This document shows positions 9,155-18,094 of a stretch of 48,775 bases of DNA, one piece after another. A program made the translations under genes and the position numbers. The notes beneath the pieces are model-generated. The model ran no database searches, had not been told where the DNA came from, and was given only the letters and a program-made list of their open reading frames with translations. Origin of the DNA: Xenococcus sp. MO_188.B8 (GTDB lineage: Bacteria; Cyanobacteriota; Cyanobacteriia; Cyanobacteriales; Xenococcaceae); NCBI GenBank assembly GCA_030065615.1, contig JASJDR010000029.1, positions 1-48,775 of the forward strand. Reading direction: 5' to 3'. Numbering within the stretch: the first letter of the stretch is position 1; the number at the start of each line of letters is the position of its first letter.

Positions 9155-10252
9155 TTAATCTAATGATACATTAAAGTTTTTTATTTCAACGCTTCCGCAC
9201 CAATTACCTTGGGTTTCAATATTGCTTCTAAAAGTTTTAACATAATCGTTAGGTAATCCATGTGCACGCCACTTGTCGAGAATAGGCTTGACGCTGATAG
9301 AACCAGAAGAACGATACTCTTGACGGACGGCCCAAAATTGTTGCCAATTTTTGTGTGTTTTAAAATAATGCTTGTATAAACTACCATTATGAAATGTTTG
9401 TCCTAAATAGCTGCCAAGCCTTGTAAGACGCTCGTGAAACTCTTCAGGAGTGTCACTTGAATGCTCAACAACATAATTTTCATACCATCCTGAAACAAAA
9501 TTTGCGCATTCACTGCTGTACAGGCAAGGTCGTGTTGGAATTTTAGAGCCAGTCCACCATCGGCCGCCTGTTCCTTCAAGATTGACATTTATGGTTGCTG
9601 AATGCGTAGTATTGGGAGCAAGGTCATCGACACGCAGGCCAATTTTTTTGACAATTGCTGTATCAAAGCCGCCATTCGTTATCTGCATCTGAGTTGTTAA
9701 AATACCGTCGCCACTGAATTGACGACAAAAATTCCCTTCAAAGGTGTCCGATGTCCAAGCATGTGATTCCATCTTTAATGGTCCAGAACCAAAGGAAATT
9801 ATTCCTGCCGGGTCTGTCAATTGGCAGCTTTTCAGTGGATGAGCCTCTGACTCCTTTATCAATGTTGCCCAGTCAAATGAACATGGCTTCTCCGACTCAG
9901 TTAGGGTAGGCTCGCTAGTATCAACCTGCGACAACATCAGCTTATCTATTTGCAGATTTTTCTCTTGTCTTCCGATTTCTATGGTAGAAACTTTACCATT
10001 TGCACAGACGTTAACGGCGCCAAGCTTGATAGACTGAAACGGACTATTGGGAATGATATGAACGTCTTTTTTAAAGGTACCGTAAACACCGAATTTAGCT
10101 GGATTCGTGGCTTTATTTGTCGCAAGAACCATTGCCGAAACTTCATCTTTAATATATTGTATCGGTTTCAGAAATTGATGAATATCACCAGTTTGAGCCC
10201 AGGTACTCATCGGCAATAACATGGATATTGATAATAACAGTCCTGCTCTCAT
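9155..10252 (-). CDS. Secreted cysteine-containing protein of unknown function
   Basis: I do not recognise this 365-residue protein. It starts with a clear signal peptide (MRAGLLLSISMLLPMSTWAQ, cleavage likely after Ala-Gln), so it should be exported. The mature part has seven or eight cysteines in short motifs (VCANGK, PCSFDW, SCQLTD, FCRQFS, PCLYSSEC, NWCGS), which suggests disulfide bonds, and a Trp/Tyr-rich C-terminal half (GGRWWTG, FVSGWYENY, HKNWQQFWAVRQEY). The ATG follows directly on the stop of a truncated sulfotransferase, with GAAGAG as a possible Shine-Dalgarno. Composition looks less AT-rich than its neighbours. Flanking genes on both sides are broken, so it may lie on transferred DNA. 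Function cannot be inferred. Confidence 0.7.
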   Translation of the reverse strand: MRAGLLLSISMLLPMSTWAQTGDIHQFLKPIQYIKDEVSAMVLATNKATNPAKFGVYGTFKKDVHIIPNSPFQSIKLGAVNVCANGKVSTIEIGRQEKNLQIDKLMLSQVDTSEPTLTESEKPCSFDWATLIKESEAHPLKSCQLTDPAGIISFGSGPLKMESHAWTSDTFEGNFCRQFSGDGILTTQMQITNGGFDTAIVKKIGLRVDDLAPNTTHSATINVNLEGTGGRWWTGSKIPTRPCLYSSECANFVSGWYENYVVEHSSDTPEEFHERLTRLGSYLGQTFHNGSLYKHYFKTHKNWQQFWAVRQEYRSSGSISVKPILDKWRAHGLPNDYVKTFRSNIETQGNWCGSVEIKNFNVSLD

Positions 10253-10531
10253 TTACTTCTCTTCATAATTGTAAATATTTGCTCCTTCTGCTGGCCTGAT
10301 AAAAGAATTTCGTCTAGAAATAATGTTTTGTTTTGCCATATTGCCAACAAATGGTAAATCAAGCATTCTATGCATAAAAGGCAGTTGATTAATACTTACA
10401 AATCTATTACTAAAGTTTGAAAACCAGCAAACTTCAGGATGTAATGAAAGAAAATTATAAAAAACTGTGGTTCCCGAGCGACCTGAACCTAATATAACAA
10501 TTGGTTTGAAAATTGTTTTGTTATTGATCAT
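10253..10531 (-). pseudogene. Truncated sulfotransferase (N-terminal 92 residues)
   Basis: The fragment carries the PAPS 5'-phosphosulfate-binding loop VILGSGRSGTTVFYNFLSLH of the sulfotransferase family and continues to SFIRPAEGANIYNY. It stops there, whereas intact family members run to about 270-330 residues and include the 3'-phosphate-binding RxxxD/S segment, absent here. The stop TAA abuts the ATG of the secreted protein gene. No remainder of the coding sequence is found downstream, so a deletion or insertion replaced it. It is the last polysaccharide-type gene of the minus-strand cluster. Confidence 0.8.
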
Positions 10532-10656
10532 GTCTGTTTTAACTTTAAATTAATATAAGCTCATGTAAGGATGGCCAGCCATCTCTAGCATTAGGACAAA
10601 AAATCGGTAAACTAGATTATGATTTGAAAAAACTTTCAAAAATAATTTTTTTTAAA

Positions 10657-11763
10657 CTATTTTATATCTTTTACAACGTCTTTATAAATAGACATTAATG
10701 TCAAGCAATATTTTTGAATATCAAGTGAAGCAACACGTTCTCTTGCCTTAGCACCTAGAGAATTCCTCATATCTTCATCCTTAATTAAAGTCTGCATTGC
10801 AGAAGATAACTCTTGGATGTTTCCTGGATCGATCAATAATCCTTCAGTTCCATGAGATATTAATTCTGGTATACCGCCTACTGGTGTTGTAACAACTGGT
10901 AAGCCAAAACTCATGGCTTCAAGAACTGCCATGGGAAGTCCCTCATTATAAGATGGCAATACAAAAACATCAGATTTGGCTAAAAGAGCATCTCGTTCTT
11001 CCGAGTTTACCCAGTCATGAACAACGATTCTATTTGTTAAATCTAAGTCTTTAATTAAAGCGTGTGCATTTTCAAGATCTCCATCTCCTGCAATAGTAAG
11101 ACTTGCACGACTTCTCTGTTGAGAAGAAATAAGAGAAAAAGCTTTAATTAATTCAAAAGTTCCTTTGCGTTTGCCGATACGTCCTAAAAATAAAAAATTT
11201 ATAGTATTCGAGTCTTCAGTATTGGGATTGTGGTTTTGTGAATCTTTAGTTTGTAATGGAAATTTAACTGGATTTGGTAACACAATAGTCTTATCTTCTT
11301 CTAAACCTAAATTGGTAGTATAAAACTTTTTCCAGCTTTCTGAAAGAGCAATAAAATGACTACAGTGGCAAAATAGATAACTAACATTTCGCTGAATCAA
11401 TAACGGTAGATTGCCATAAAAAATCTCAAAACCAGCTCCATGAGCATGCAAAACAATAGGTATACGGAAAAAAAATGAAATAACAATGAGAATTGTTGTC
11501 CGAAAAGTACTGCCCCGTGAACAAAAATGAATATGAATAAGGTCAACTTCTTTTGTGAATAATGTCCGACTAAAATTAACTATTGCTTTTAAAAATACTA
11601 GGCTCTTTTTAACCATAGAACCATTTTCAATAGTAGCAATATGCTTTAAGTGGAATTCAGGAATGCCCTGCTCTAATATCAGCTTTTCAACAGATGCTAT
11701 TCCACCCATACAATTTAATCCAGCACCTAACATAACAACTTGCAAGGGTTTATTTTTGTTCAT
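10657..11763 (-). CDS. Glycosyltransferase family 4 protein
   Basis: GT-B fold retaining glycosyltransferase of 368 residues, likely cytoplasmic, adding a sugar to a lipid-linked repeat unit. The N-terminal domain has VVMLGAGLNCMGGIASVEKL and VLHAHGAGFEIFYG. The C-terminal nucleotide-sugar domain has NFLFLGRIGKRKGTFELIKA and the signature EGLPMAVLEAMSFGLPVVTT with its two spaced glutamates. Donor and acceptor sugars cannot be read from sequence. It lies downstream of a sulfotransferase and GT2 on the same strand, with a 199-bp gap upstream that may hold its own promoter. Confidence 0.92.
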   Translation of the reverse strand: MNKNKPLQVVMLGAGLNCMGGIASVEKLILEQGIPEFHLKHIATIENGSMVKKSLVFLKAIVNFSRTLFTKEVDLIHIHFCSRGSTFRTTILIVISFFFRIPIVLHAHGAGFEIFYGNLPLLIQRNVSYLFCHCSHFIALSESWKKFYTTNLGLEEDKTIVLPNPVKFPLQTKDSQNHNPNTEDSNTINFLFLGRIGKRKGTFELIKAFSLISSQQRSRASLTIAGDGDLENAHALIKDLDLTNRIVVHDWVNSEERDALLAKSDVFVLPSYNEGLPMAVLEAMSFGLPVVTTPVGGIPELISHGTEGLLIDPGNIQELSSAMQTLIKDEDMRNSLGAKARERVASLDIQKYCLTLMSIYKDVVKDIK

Positions 11764-11962
11764 GCGATTTAATTTTAATTTAACTTATTAAAAATTGAGA
11801 GCCTATTCGTAAACTCACTGTAATCATTCCTTAAAGGATAAGGCTTACAACAAAGTTAGGACTTTTAAGCTATTTGATAACCAAAAGATAATGATAGTAA
11901 AACTTTCAGGATTCTTAAGATTTACTTTAAGAATCAGTTCTGAATTCAAGATTGAATTTTTA

Positions 11963-12973
11963 TTACTTAAGTTGTATTACTCGATATTTATGAATCCTGT
12001 AGGTTCTGATTAATCCTGGAATAAAACCTTCATCCTTAATATGAAAATTAGCTGAAGCGCAAGCATCATAAAACAATAGTATTTTCTCCATGAGTGGATT
12101 AAGGGGTTTAAATTTTTTAGCAAATTTCAAATCATAACCAAGAGAACTAGCCACAGGATAGACTATTTCTTCTATGCGCTTAATCGTATGTATATTTAGT
12201 ACTTTTAAATACTTATACTTATTTGTTTTGACTATTTCAACTTGTCCCTTAGTATCTCCGAGATTCTCAGTAGGTCTGTCTAAATAAAGCATTTTAGTAT
12301 TAAATTCGCAACCTAAGAAATCACAAATATTTGATAATACTTGTTCTGGTTCTTCAACTAGGTTTTCGTAGAACACTTCAAGATAGTCATCGGCAAAATC
12401 ACGGCTAGCTATTCGAGCATTTTCTATTTCATATCGCCAACTATTTGCTGAGCGAAAAATATTTTTACCCCAAGCTTTTTTGGCAGAGATACAATAATCT
12501 CCAGGGTGTCTAATAATGTGAATAAATTTTGCTTGAGGATATAGTGCCTTTAAAAATCTTAACCGTGACAAATATTGTGGAGTTTTATCTCCCCAGATCA
12601 CATCCTTATTTTTTTCTTGAGGAATATAAAACCTAAATATAACCTCAAAAATCTCACTCCATGATCTACGATCTACTATATTTTTATCTAGATATGCTTT
12701 ACTTACAGTAAATCCCATAGACTGCATATTGCTAAAAAAAGTAGTCTTAGTTAAAGCATCATAAAAGTTTTGGAATTCGTTATCATCTTCAAATTTAGGT
12801 GGGTTTCCAAATTGGTTAATCAAGTAAGGAATGCAATATGATTCTATGGTAGGTATACTGATTCTAGGATGTTGATTTAAAAGGTCTCGTATAAGTTTTG
12901 TCCCACTTCTATGCATGCCTACAATAAATAGGGGACCTAAAAATTTATTCTGATTGTCCATTTCTTGTGTCAA
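11963..12973 (-). CDS. Sulfotransferase, complete
   Basis: PAPS-dependent sulfotransferase (Sulfotransfer_3 type), 336 residues, expected to sulfate a saccharide in the cytoplasm. The 5'-phosphosulfate loop is FIVGMHRSGTKLIRDLLNQH near residues 17-36. The 3'-phosphate-binding segment is IHIIRHPGDYCISAKKAWG near 150, with the conserved Arg and a following Ser. WGDKTPQYL between them is also typical of the family. It lies 34 bp downstream of the GT2 gene in the polysaccharide cluster, so the acceptor is most likely the exopolysaccharide repeat unit. That is inference from context. Confidence 0.9.
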   Translation of the reverse strand: MTQEMDNQNKFLGPLFIVGMHRSGTKLIRDLLNQHPRISIPTIESYCIPYLINQFGNPPKFEDDNEFQNFYDALTKTTFFSNMQSMGFTVSKAYLDKNIVDRRSWSEIFEVIFRFYIPQEKNKDVIWGDKTPQYLSRLRFLKALYPQAKFIHIIRHPGDYCISAKKAWGKNIFRSANSWRYEIENARIASRDFADDYLEVFYENLVEEPEQVLSNICDFLGCEFNTKMLYLDRPTENLGDTKGQVEIVKTNKYKYLKVLNIHTIKRIEEIVYPVASSLGYDLKFAKKFKPLNPLMEKILLFYDACASANFHIKDEGFIPGLIRTYRIHKYRVIQLK

Positions 12974-13007
12974 TAATTTTAATCCAAAATGTTGTATTAA
13001 ATCTTTT

Positions 13008-13958
13008 TTAAACAGTGTTACTAGCTTTTCTCGTCATTAAATAGCGTAGTTGTCGACGTAATTCTAGAGGGATGAACCATACCAAAATAAATGAGAGACA
13101 ATCTTTGAATCTGGGTTTGCCATTATTGACAGCTTCAAATAAGAGTGGGAAAAAAGCTTGCCACTCTCTATTCATTGAAGCCTGACGATTTGCCACACGT
13201 AATAAAAAACCAGAATAAGCTTTAGGTGTTACTAAATCTTTAACCGATCTAATCCAATCTCTAGAAAACTTCCAATTTTTAATACTACTAATAGCTTCAC
13301 GATCATCATCGTAAAATCTTATTGCAAGTACTTCTGGAATAACTTCAATTTTTACCCCATTAAAATTACTAGCTCTAATCAACCAGTCCCAATCGACATG
13401 TTTACGCAATTTTTTGGTAAAAGGAACTTTCTTTAATAAGTCTTTAGTTGTAAAAAAAGTAGATGTTTGGATTGACTCTGCTCTTTCAACTAAAGATTTA
13501 CGCACGAACAAAAACTCACTAATATCTTCTTCTGGCTCGGGTAATCTTTTTGGAAGAATGAAATCTTCTTTTGGAGTTTTTTCTATAAACCGACTAGCAA
13601 TGACTGGGAACAAAGATGAAGATTTTTCTGCTGCTGCTAATTGGCACTCTAGCTTATTAGGAAGCCATTCATCATCATCATCGAGAAAAGCAATCCATTT
13701 ACCTTGTGCATCATCAACTCCAGCATTTCTAGAGTCTGCGCAGCCAACATTTATTGGCAATGGTTTAATTCTTAACCTTGGATCGTTAATTTTTTTGAGT
13801 TCTGTAACTGTTTCCTCATCTGGACCATCGACAACAACAATCACTTCAATCGATTTAAGGGTTTGCTTTAAAGCACTATGAACTGCCCTAGTAACAATAG
13901 TGGCCCGATTGAGAGATGGAATAACTACACTTACTGTAATTAGGTTATTTTGATTCAT
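13008..13958 (-). CDS. Glycosyltransferase family 2 protein
   Basis: GT-A fold inverting glycosyltransferase, 316 residues. The N-terminus has VSVVIPSLNRATIVTRAVHS, then VIVVVDGPDEETV and NVGCADSRNAGVDDAQGKWI, ending in the metal-binding FLDDDDEWLPNK. No transmembrane helix is evident, so it should act on the cytoplasmic face on lipid-linked acceptors. It sits between capA (57 bp upstream) and the sulfotransferase (34 bp downstream), consistent with one operon. Confidence 0.93.
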   Translation of the reverse strand: MNQNNLITVSVVIPSLNRATIVTRAVHSALKQTLKSIEVIVVVDGPDEETVTELKKINDPRLRIKPLPINVGCADSRNAGVDDAQGKWIAFLDDDDEWLPNKLECQLAAAEKSSSLFPVIASRFIEKTPKEDFILPKRLPEPEEDISEFLFVRKSLVERAESIQTSTFFTTKDLLKKVPFTKKLRKHVDWDWLIRASNFNGVKIEVIPEVLAIRFYDDDREAISSIKNWKFSRDWIRSVKDLVTPKAYSGFLLRVANRQASMNREWQAFFPLLFEAVNNGKPRFKDCLSFILVWFIPLELRRQLRYLMTRKASNTV

Positions 13959-14015
13959 GAAGGTTAATTAGGAATTGTTAATTGAAAATTTTACAAAATT
14001 TAAACAAGAGAAATA

Positions 14016-15089
14016 CTATTTGGCACTTAGTCGTTCATTAATTAGCTTTATAAAGCTACGAAAATAGAATGATAAAGGATAGGCTCTTTCACTAGGGATA
14101 AATATTTTTTTCAAAGTTTTTATTGGTCTAAAGTGTTTTTTCCGAGTAAGCAAGATAAGTGCAGTTTGAGAATCGGATTCATAAGTATTAAGTTCCTCAA
14201 CTAAAAGTGATGTAACTTTTTTGAACAATTGAGGTTCTTTGTCAGGCTCGATTGGTTCGGGTCGAAATTCGTTATTGATATAAATTGGCTGAATAGTTAC
14301 ATTTTTCACAGCATTTTTAACAAAAGTAATATTTAACATCATAGTTAATTGGGTATCAGGATTAGGGGGATCATTGATTGTATGATCAAACAAAAAATTA
14401 CCTAAACTATATGCAATAACTCCCCCATGATAAAGCTCTACTGGCTGCAAAACATGAGGTCCACTCCCAATTATTAGATTAGCTCCAAAGTCAATCATTT
14501 GATGAGCAAATTCCACTTGATGTTTTTGTGGTAATTTTCTGTTATATCTTCCCCAGTGAATATTAACGATAATAATTTTATTTTCATCTTTAGCCTTCTG
14601 GATATCTGCTAAAACACGATTTTTCTCGGCTCCATTAGTACCTCCTTGATTTTTTTTTGATCTTCCATAATAGGAAAGAAAGGTAACATTATCATATCCT
14701 GATATTTTACCTGGTTGTTTTTTTGTTTTTTTATCAATGCCTGCCCCTGCATAATTAATACTTCTATTTTCCAATTCAATAATAGTATCTTGCAAACCAG
14801 AGATCCCAAAATCCATCATATGATTATTAGCAAGGGAAACAGCATTAAATCCTGCATCTGTTAAAACATCTAAGGTATTAGGTCTGGCAATCACTGATTC
14901 TTGATTTACATTTGATACTCCGGTATTAGAAATTGGACATTCTAAATTACCAATAACAATATCACTAATATTTAAATGAGGTTCAACCGATTTTAAAAGA
15001 TACTCATGTCCTTTTCTCTTAACTAGGCTCTCAATTCCACAAGCTAAAAGTATATCTCCGACAGCAGTAATTTTTATTGTTTCTTTCAT
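14016..15089 (-). CDS. CapA family protein (metallophosphatase fold)
   Basis: CapA/PgsA-like protein with a metallophosphatase fold, found in poly-gamma-glutamate and exopolysaccharide loci. Motifs in order: ITAVGDILLACG, IVIGNLECPIS, SLANNHMMDFG, VNIHWGRYN, GSGPHVLQPVELY and YSLGNFLFD, which carry the metal-ligand residues. The frame could open at a TTG at 15122, but the ATG at 15089 (MKETIKITAVGD) is chosen because the conserved domain begins six residues later. No signal peptide or membrane anchor is seen, unlike the membrane-anchored PgsA. Its role in polysaccharide clusters is not settled. Confidence 0.88.
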   Translation of the reverse strand: MKETIKITAVGDILLACGIESLVKRKGHEYLLKSVEPHLNISDIVIGNLECPISNTGVSNVNQESVIARPNTLDVLTDAGFNAVSLANNHMMDFGISGLQDTIIELENRSINYAGAGIDKKTKKQPGKISGYDNVTFLSYYGRSKKNQGGTNGAEKNRVLADIQKAKDENKIIIVNIHWGRYNRKLPQKHQVEFAHQMIDFGANLIIGSGPHVLQPVELYHGGVIAYSLGNFLFDHTINDPPNPDTQLTMMLNITFVKNAVKNVTIQPIYINNEFRPEPIEPDKEPQLFKKVTSLLVEELNTYESDSQTALILLTRKKHFRPIKTLKKIFIPSERAYPLSFYFRSFIKLINERLSAK

Positions 15090-15151
15090 GATAAATTTTA
15101 ATATTTGATTTTTGTTATTCAACTATTATCTATTTGATTTTTAGGTTTAAG

Positions 15152-16375
15152 TTACAATTTTTTAATAGATCGAGAAATTGGAGTATGCTGATACATTATT
15201 TTTCGATGAGTTGATATAGCTATAGCAATATTGAAAGCCCAATACACAGACCAAGGACTTGTATTAGATTCGGTAATACTAACTAGAAACAATAACGTCA
15301 AATACCATAATGGCCACAAGGCGAAAGCAGATTTAGTAGAGCGGATACAAGCTAAAGAACGGAAAAAGATTGTTAAAAAAACTAATGTAGCAATTACGAA
15401 ACCGATCAACCCAAATGCAAGCAATATTTCAAGGAAACCATTATGACTATTGGGTGCTGCCCAATCTGAATCTATTAGTAACAAAAGTTTATCCGATTCC
15501 CCAGATATTCCTGACCAAAACGAATCGTAACCATAACCCAACCAGGGGCGATCCATAAAACTTGATATAGATCCTTCCCAAAGCGGGAGACGACCTGTTA
15601 AAGTAGCGTCTTTACCCAAGGCTTCAAGAAAGAAGCCTAGATTAGGAACTAATAATATTAACGAACAGCCAACGGCTATAATGAAGATACTAAAAAAAAT
15701 TACTATCCAGTTGTAGGACCAGCGGAAGGTTCTGTATAAGGGGTAAAGTGCCAGTAAAGTAAGCACAGCCACCAGGGCAGTTTTAGATTGAGAAAGGATA
15801 ATTAGTCCGAAGGAAGCAGCACAACCTGACCAGAAAAGCCATCGATATTTAGATGAGTCTATTGCTGACAAAAAGAACACCATCGTACCTATGACCATCA
15901 TACGACCAAGCTGGTTTTTATGTGCAAAAGCACCTCGCCAAGCTCCGTCAAGAGTTCCTCCCCACATTATTCCTTGTTGTGGTAAGACTAATCCGAAAAA
16001 GTAGCTCAAAAGTATAGAGATAGCAAATGTCCAAGTTAATATTCTAAGTTGATCTCTTGGGTTATAGCGTACTGCAAGAGACAAGCCAATTATAAAGGTA
16101 CCCATAAGTTTAAGAGTTGAATATAAGGACGTGCCATAGTCTACCGACCAAGAAATGGAAATAATAATTAGTCCAATGTATAACCAGAAAAATTTTTCTT
16201 GGACTAATGTCCAAATTGTCTTTTTCCAATAAATGAACAAAAACCAAAGCGAAGTAGGATAAGCAATAACTGCTAAGATTTTTATAAATACATAGCCTCC
16301 AGTCAGCATTAAAATGCTCAATACCATAGAGCCTTGATCTATAAATTGGATAATTTTTGCTGTTGTAATTTTCAA
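15152..16375 (-). CDS. O-antigen ligase/Wzy-type polymerase
   Basis: Integral membrane protein of 407 residues with about ten to twelve hydrophobic helices and the Wzy_C/O-antigen-ligase pattern. The large periplasmic loop has GRLPLWEGSISSFMDRPWLG, YGYDSFW, and then SHNGFLEILLAFGLIG with the conserved His. In a Wzx/Wzy pathway it polymerises repeat units on the periplasmic side. Its start overlaps the end of the flippase gene by 4 bp (ATGA type), implying translational coupling. Ligase and polymerase cannot be told apart from sequence; polymerase is preferred from context. Confidence 0.88.
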   Translation of the reverse strand: MKITTAKIIQFIDQGSMVLSILMLTGGYVFIKILAVIAYPTSLWFLFIYWKKTIWTLVQEKFFWLYIGLIIISISWSVDYGTSLYSTLKLMGTFIIGLSLAVRYNPRDQLRILTWTFAISILLSYFFGLVLPQQGIMWGGTLDGAWRGAFAHKNQLGRMMVIGTMVFFLSAIDSSKYRWLFWSGCAASFGLIILSQSKTALVAVLTLLALYPLYRTFRWSYNWIVIFFSIFIIAVGCSLILLVPNLGFFLEALGKDATLTGRLPLWEGSISSFMDRPWLGYGYDSFWSGISGESDKLLLLIDSDWAAPNSHNGFLEILLAFGLIGFVIATLVFLTIFFRSLACIRSTKSAFALWPLWYLTLLFLVSITESNTSPWSVYWAFNIAIAISTHRKIMYQHTPISRSIKKL

Positions 16376-17664
16376 ACTTCACCTCCCCTACCCTGATGCC
16401 AGTAATACCAAGCGACGATACCCCAGCATCCCATTCCTAATAAACTTTCGGAGGCTAGAGTAGACCAGGCTGCACCTTTCCAAGAATATAAAGGGATTAA
16501 CCACAAATTAATCATAAAGTTAAAAAAAGCAGTACTTACTTGCATGGCAGAACGGAAACCTTGGAGATCTGCACCTGTCAGGGTATTTCCTGCGAACATA
16601 TTTAAACTTTTAAGTAATGGCAATAAAGCAAGCCAACGTAAGACTTCTATGGCACTAGCATATTCTTCTCCTAATATGTATGGAACTATAGATGCAAAGA
16701 GCAAAATTGCGACTCCAATAGCCAAACCATAAACCATTGCTAAAGGGAGAAGCTTTTTTACAAAACTAACACTAGTACGGATACCTTTAGCTCCCTGCTT
16801 AAAAAAAATCGGATAGCTAGAAAATAGCAAAGAAGAAAGAGGAATAAAGGCCACACTTATCAAACGGTAAGCAGCAGCATAAACACCGGTTGCTTCTAGT
16901 GTAGAAAGCCTTGCAAGCATTGTTTTGTCAATGTGACCATATATATTTCTAGAAGAGTTACTAACTGAAAAGTAAAAGCCTTGAACTAGCTCTGATTTCA
17001 AGAGTTCTATATCTAATCTAGGTGGACCTAAATGATACTGCACAAGAATAAAAGCAATAACAGTAGCAAAAATTTTGCTGATCATATATAGACATGCCCA
17101 AGTGATTATTCCCTGTTGAGGAAAGAAAGATACTAGACATAAGGCTGCCATTAACTTTGTTATGCATGTTAAAACCTGCAATTGAGCTACTACATTTAAC
17201 TTATTAATAGCTTGAAAAACTTGAATTGCTGTGTTTAAAATAATAGCAAATATTAAGTCGGATATAATAGCAAAGAGAATAACTAAAAAGGGAATATTTG
17301 AATTTAAGAATGCAGGAAAAGTCAAAAGTATGAAAGTATTTAAAACCAAAGCAGAAACAAGAATAATAAAGAGAGCATTCCCCCAGTAAACTGCAAATGA
17401 ACTAAGATTTCTACTAACTTTTTTAAGTAAAATAAAGCCACTTCCCAATCCCACGAAAGGAGCAAAAATTTGATTTAATGCGATTACACTTACAAAAGCT
17501 CCGTATTGTTTTATCCCCAAAGCACGGGTAATAATTACGAAGCAAGCAGCCTGAATAAAGATATTAATACTCTGAGCTAGAAAAACCCAAAGTGTATTGG
17601 CAGCGAGAGAGTTTTTTCTCAGACGGCTGATACGCAATTTGATATTATTATAATTTATCATCAA
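16372..17664 (-). CDS. Wzx-type polysaccharide flippase
   Basis: MATE/PST-superfamily flippase of 430 residues with about 12 to 14 transmembrane helices, expected to move undecaprenyl-linked repeat units across the inner membrane. The N-terminus (LAANTLWVFLAQSINIFIQA, then ALGIKQYGAFVSVIALNQI) and the middle (RNIYGHIDKTMLARL, ATGVYAAAYRLISVAF) carry the usual Wzx patterns. A cytoplasmic basic N-terminal segment (RISRLRKN) precedes the first helix. It is coupled to the downstream Wzy-like gene by a 4-bp overlap and separated from the upstream tyrosine-kinase gene by 430 bp. Confidence 0.9.
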   Translation of the reverse strand: MMINYNNIKLRISRLRKNSLAANTLWVFLAQSINIFIQAACFVIITRALGIKQYGAFVSVIALNQIFAPFVGLGSGFILLKKVSRNLSSFAVYWGNALFIILVSALVLNTFILLTFPAFLNSNIPFLVILFAIISDLIFAIILNTAIQVFQAINKLNVVAQLQVLTCITKLMAALCLVSFFPQQGIITWACLYMISKIFATVIAFILVQYHLGPPRLDIELLKSELVQGFYFSVSNSSRNIYGHIDKTMLARLSTLEATGVYAAAYRLISVAFIPLSSLLFSSYPIFFKQGAKGIRTSVSFVKKLLPLAMVYGLAIGVAILLFASIVPYILGEEYASAIEVLRWLALLPLLKSLNMFAGNTLTGADLQGFRSAMQVSTAFFNFMINLWLIPLYSWKGAAWSTLASESLLGMGCWGIVAWYYWHQGRGGEV

Positions 17665-17798
17665 TATAGTTATAAAATTATCTTCTTATAAAAAGCGGAA
17701 GTCAAAAGCCCTAAAGGATAACGCTCCGCATATCAAAAGTATTTATTATCAGGCTTTTGAACTGTTGTAAATAGTGAGCTTATATACGTATACGTCCG

Positions 17799-17899
17799 CT
17801 AGTGGTGCTTGGTAAGTCTTGCTAAAACTTAGAAGTATCCGAATTTTGATTGATCAAGATTTTATAAATGATGGGCTTGTTTAAGCCCATGTTTACTTG
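17799..17899 (+). repeat. Dispersed 101-bp repeat, copy A
   Basis: The block begins CTAGTGGTGCTTGG and contains TTAGAAGT, AATTTTGATTGATCAAG and TATAAATG in fixed order. A second block of the same length at 39462-39562 has the same order of words (CTAGTGGAGCTGGG, TTAGAAGT, AATTTTGATTTATCAAG, CATAAATG). By eye about 70% of positions agree with a few small gaps. Each copy ends in a short hairpin. Both lie in non-coding DNA, and the shared words correspond to no protein I recognise. Confidence 0.65.
17871..17890. terminator. Hairpin, possible terminator of the tyrosine-kinase gene
   Basis: ATGGGCTT pairs perfectly with AAGCCCAT across a GTTT loop. It lies between the wzc-like and wzx genes on the minus strand. 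No T-tract follows in either direction, so termination is uncertain; it may instead be part of the dispersed repeat that it overlaps. Confidence 0.4.
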
Positions 17900-18094
17900 T
17901 TTGAAATTTATACCTCATTTGCTTAGAATCTATAATTAAATGACACTCTCTTGTAAGTTTGGTAGAGCCTTTTATATACTGTGAACGGATGATATTTAGA
18001 CTTTTTAAAAAGTAGCAAAAGCATTATCTAGTTTGAATCTCAACCTTTTATTAAAAGTTCAGTTTTAACTAACCAGATTGCAGTATCTTTATTG

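Noticed and set aside
13414-13881. 155-codon plus-strand frame inside the GT2 gene
   Set aside because: Antisense to a clear glycosyltransferase; low-complexity Ser-rich translation.
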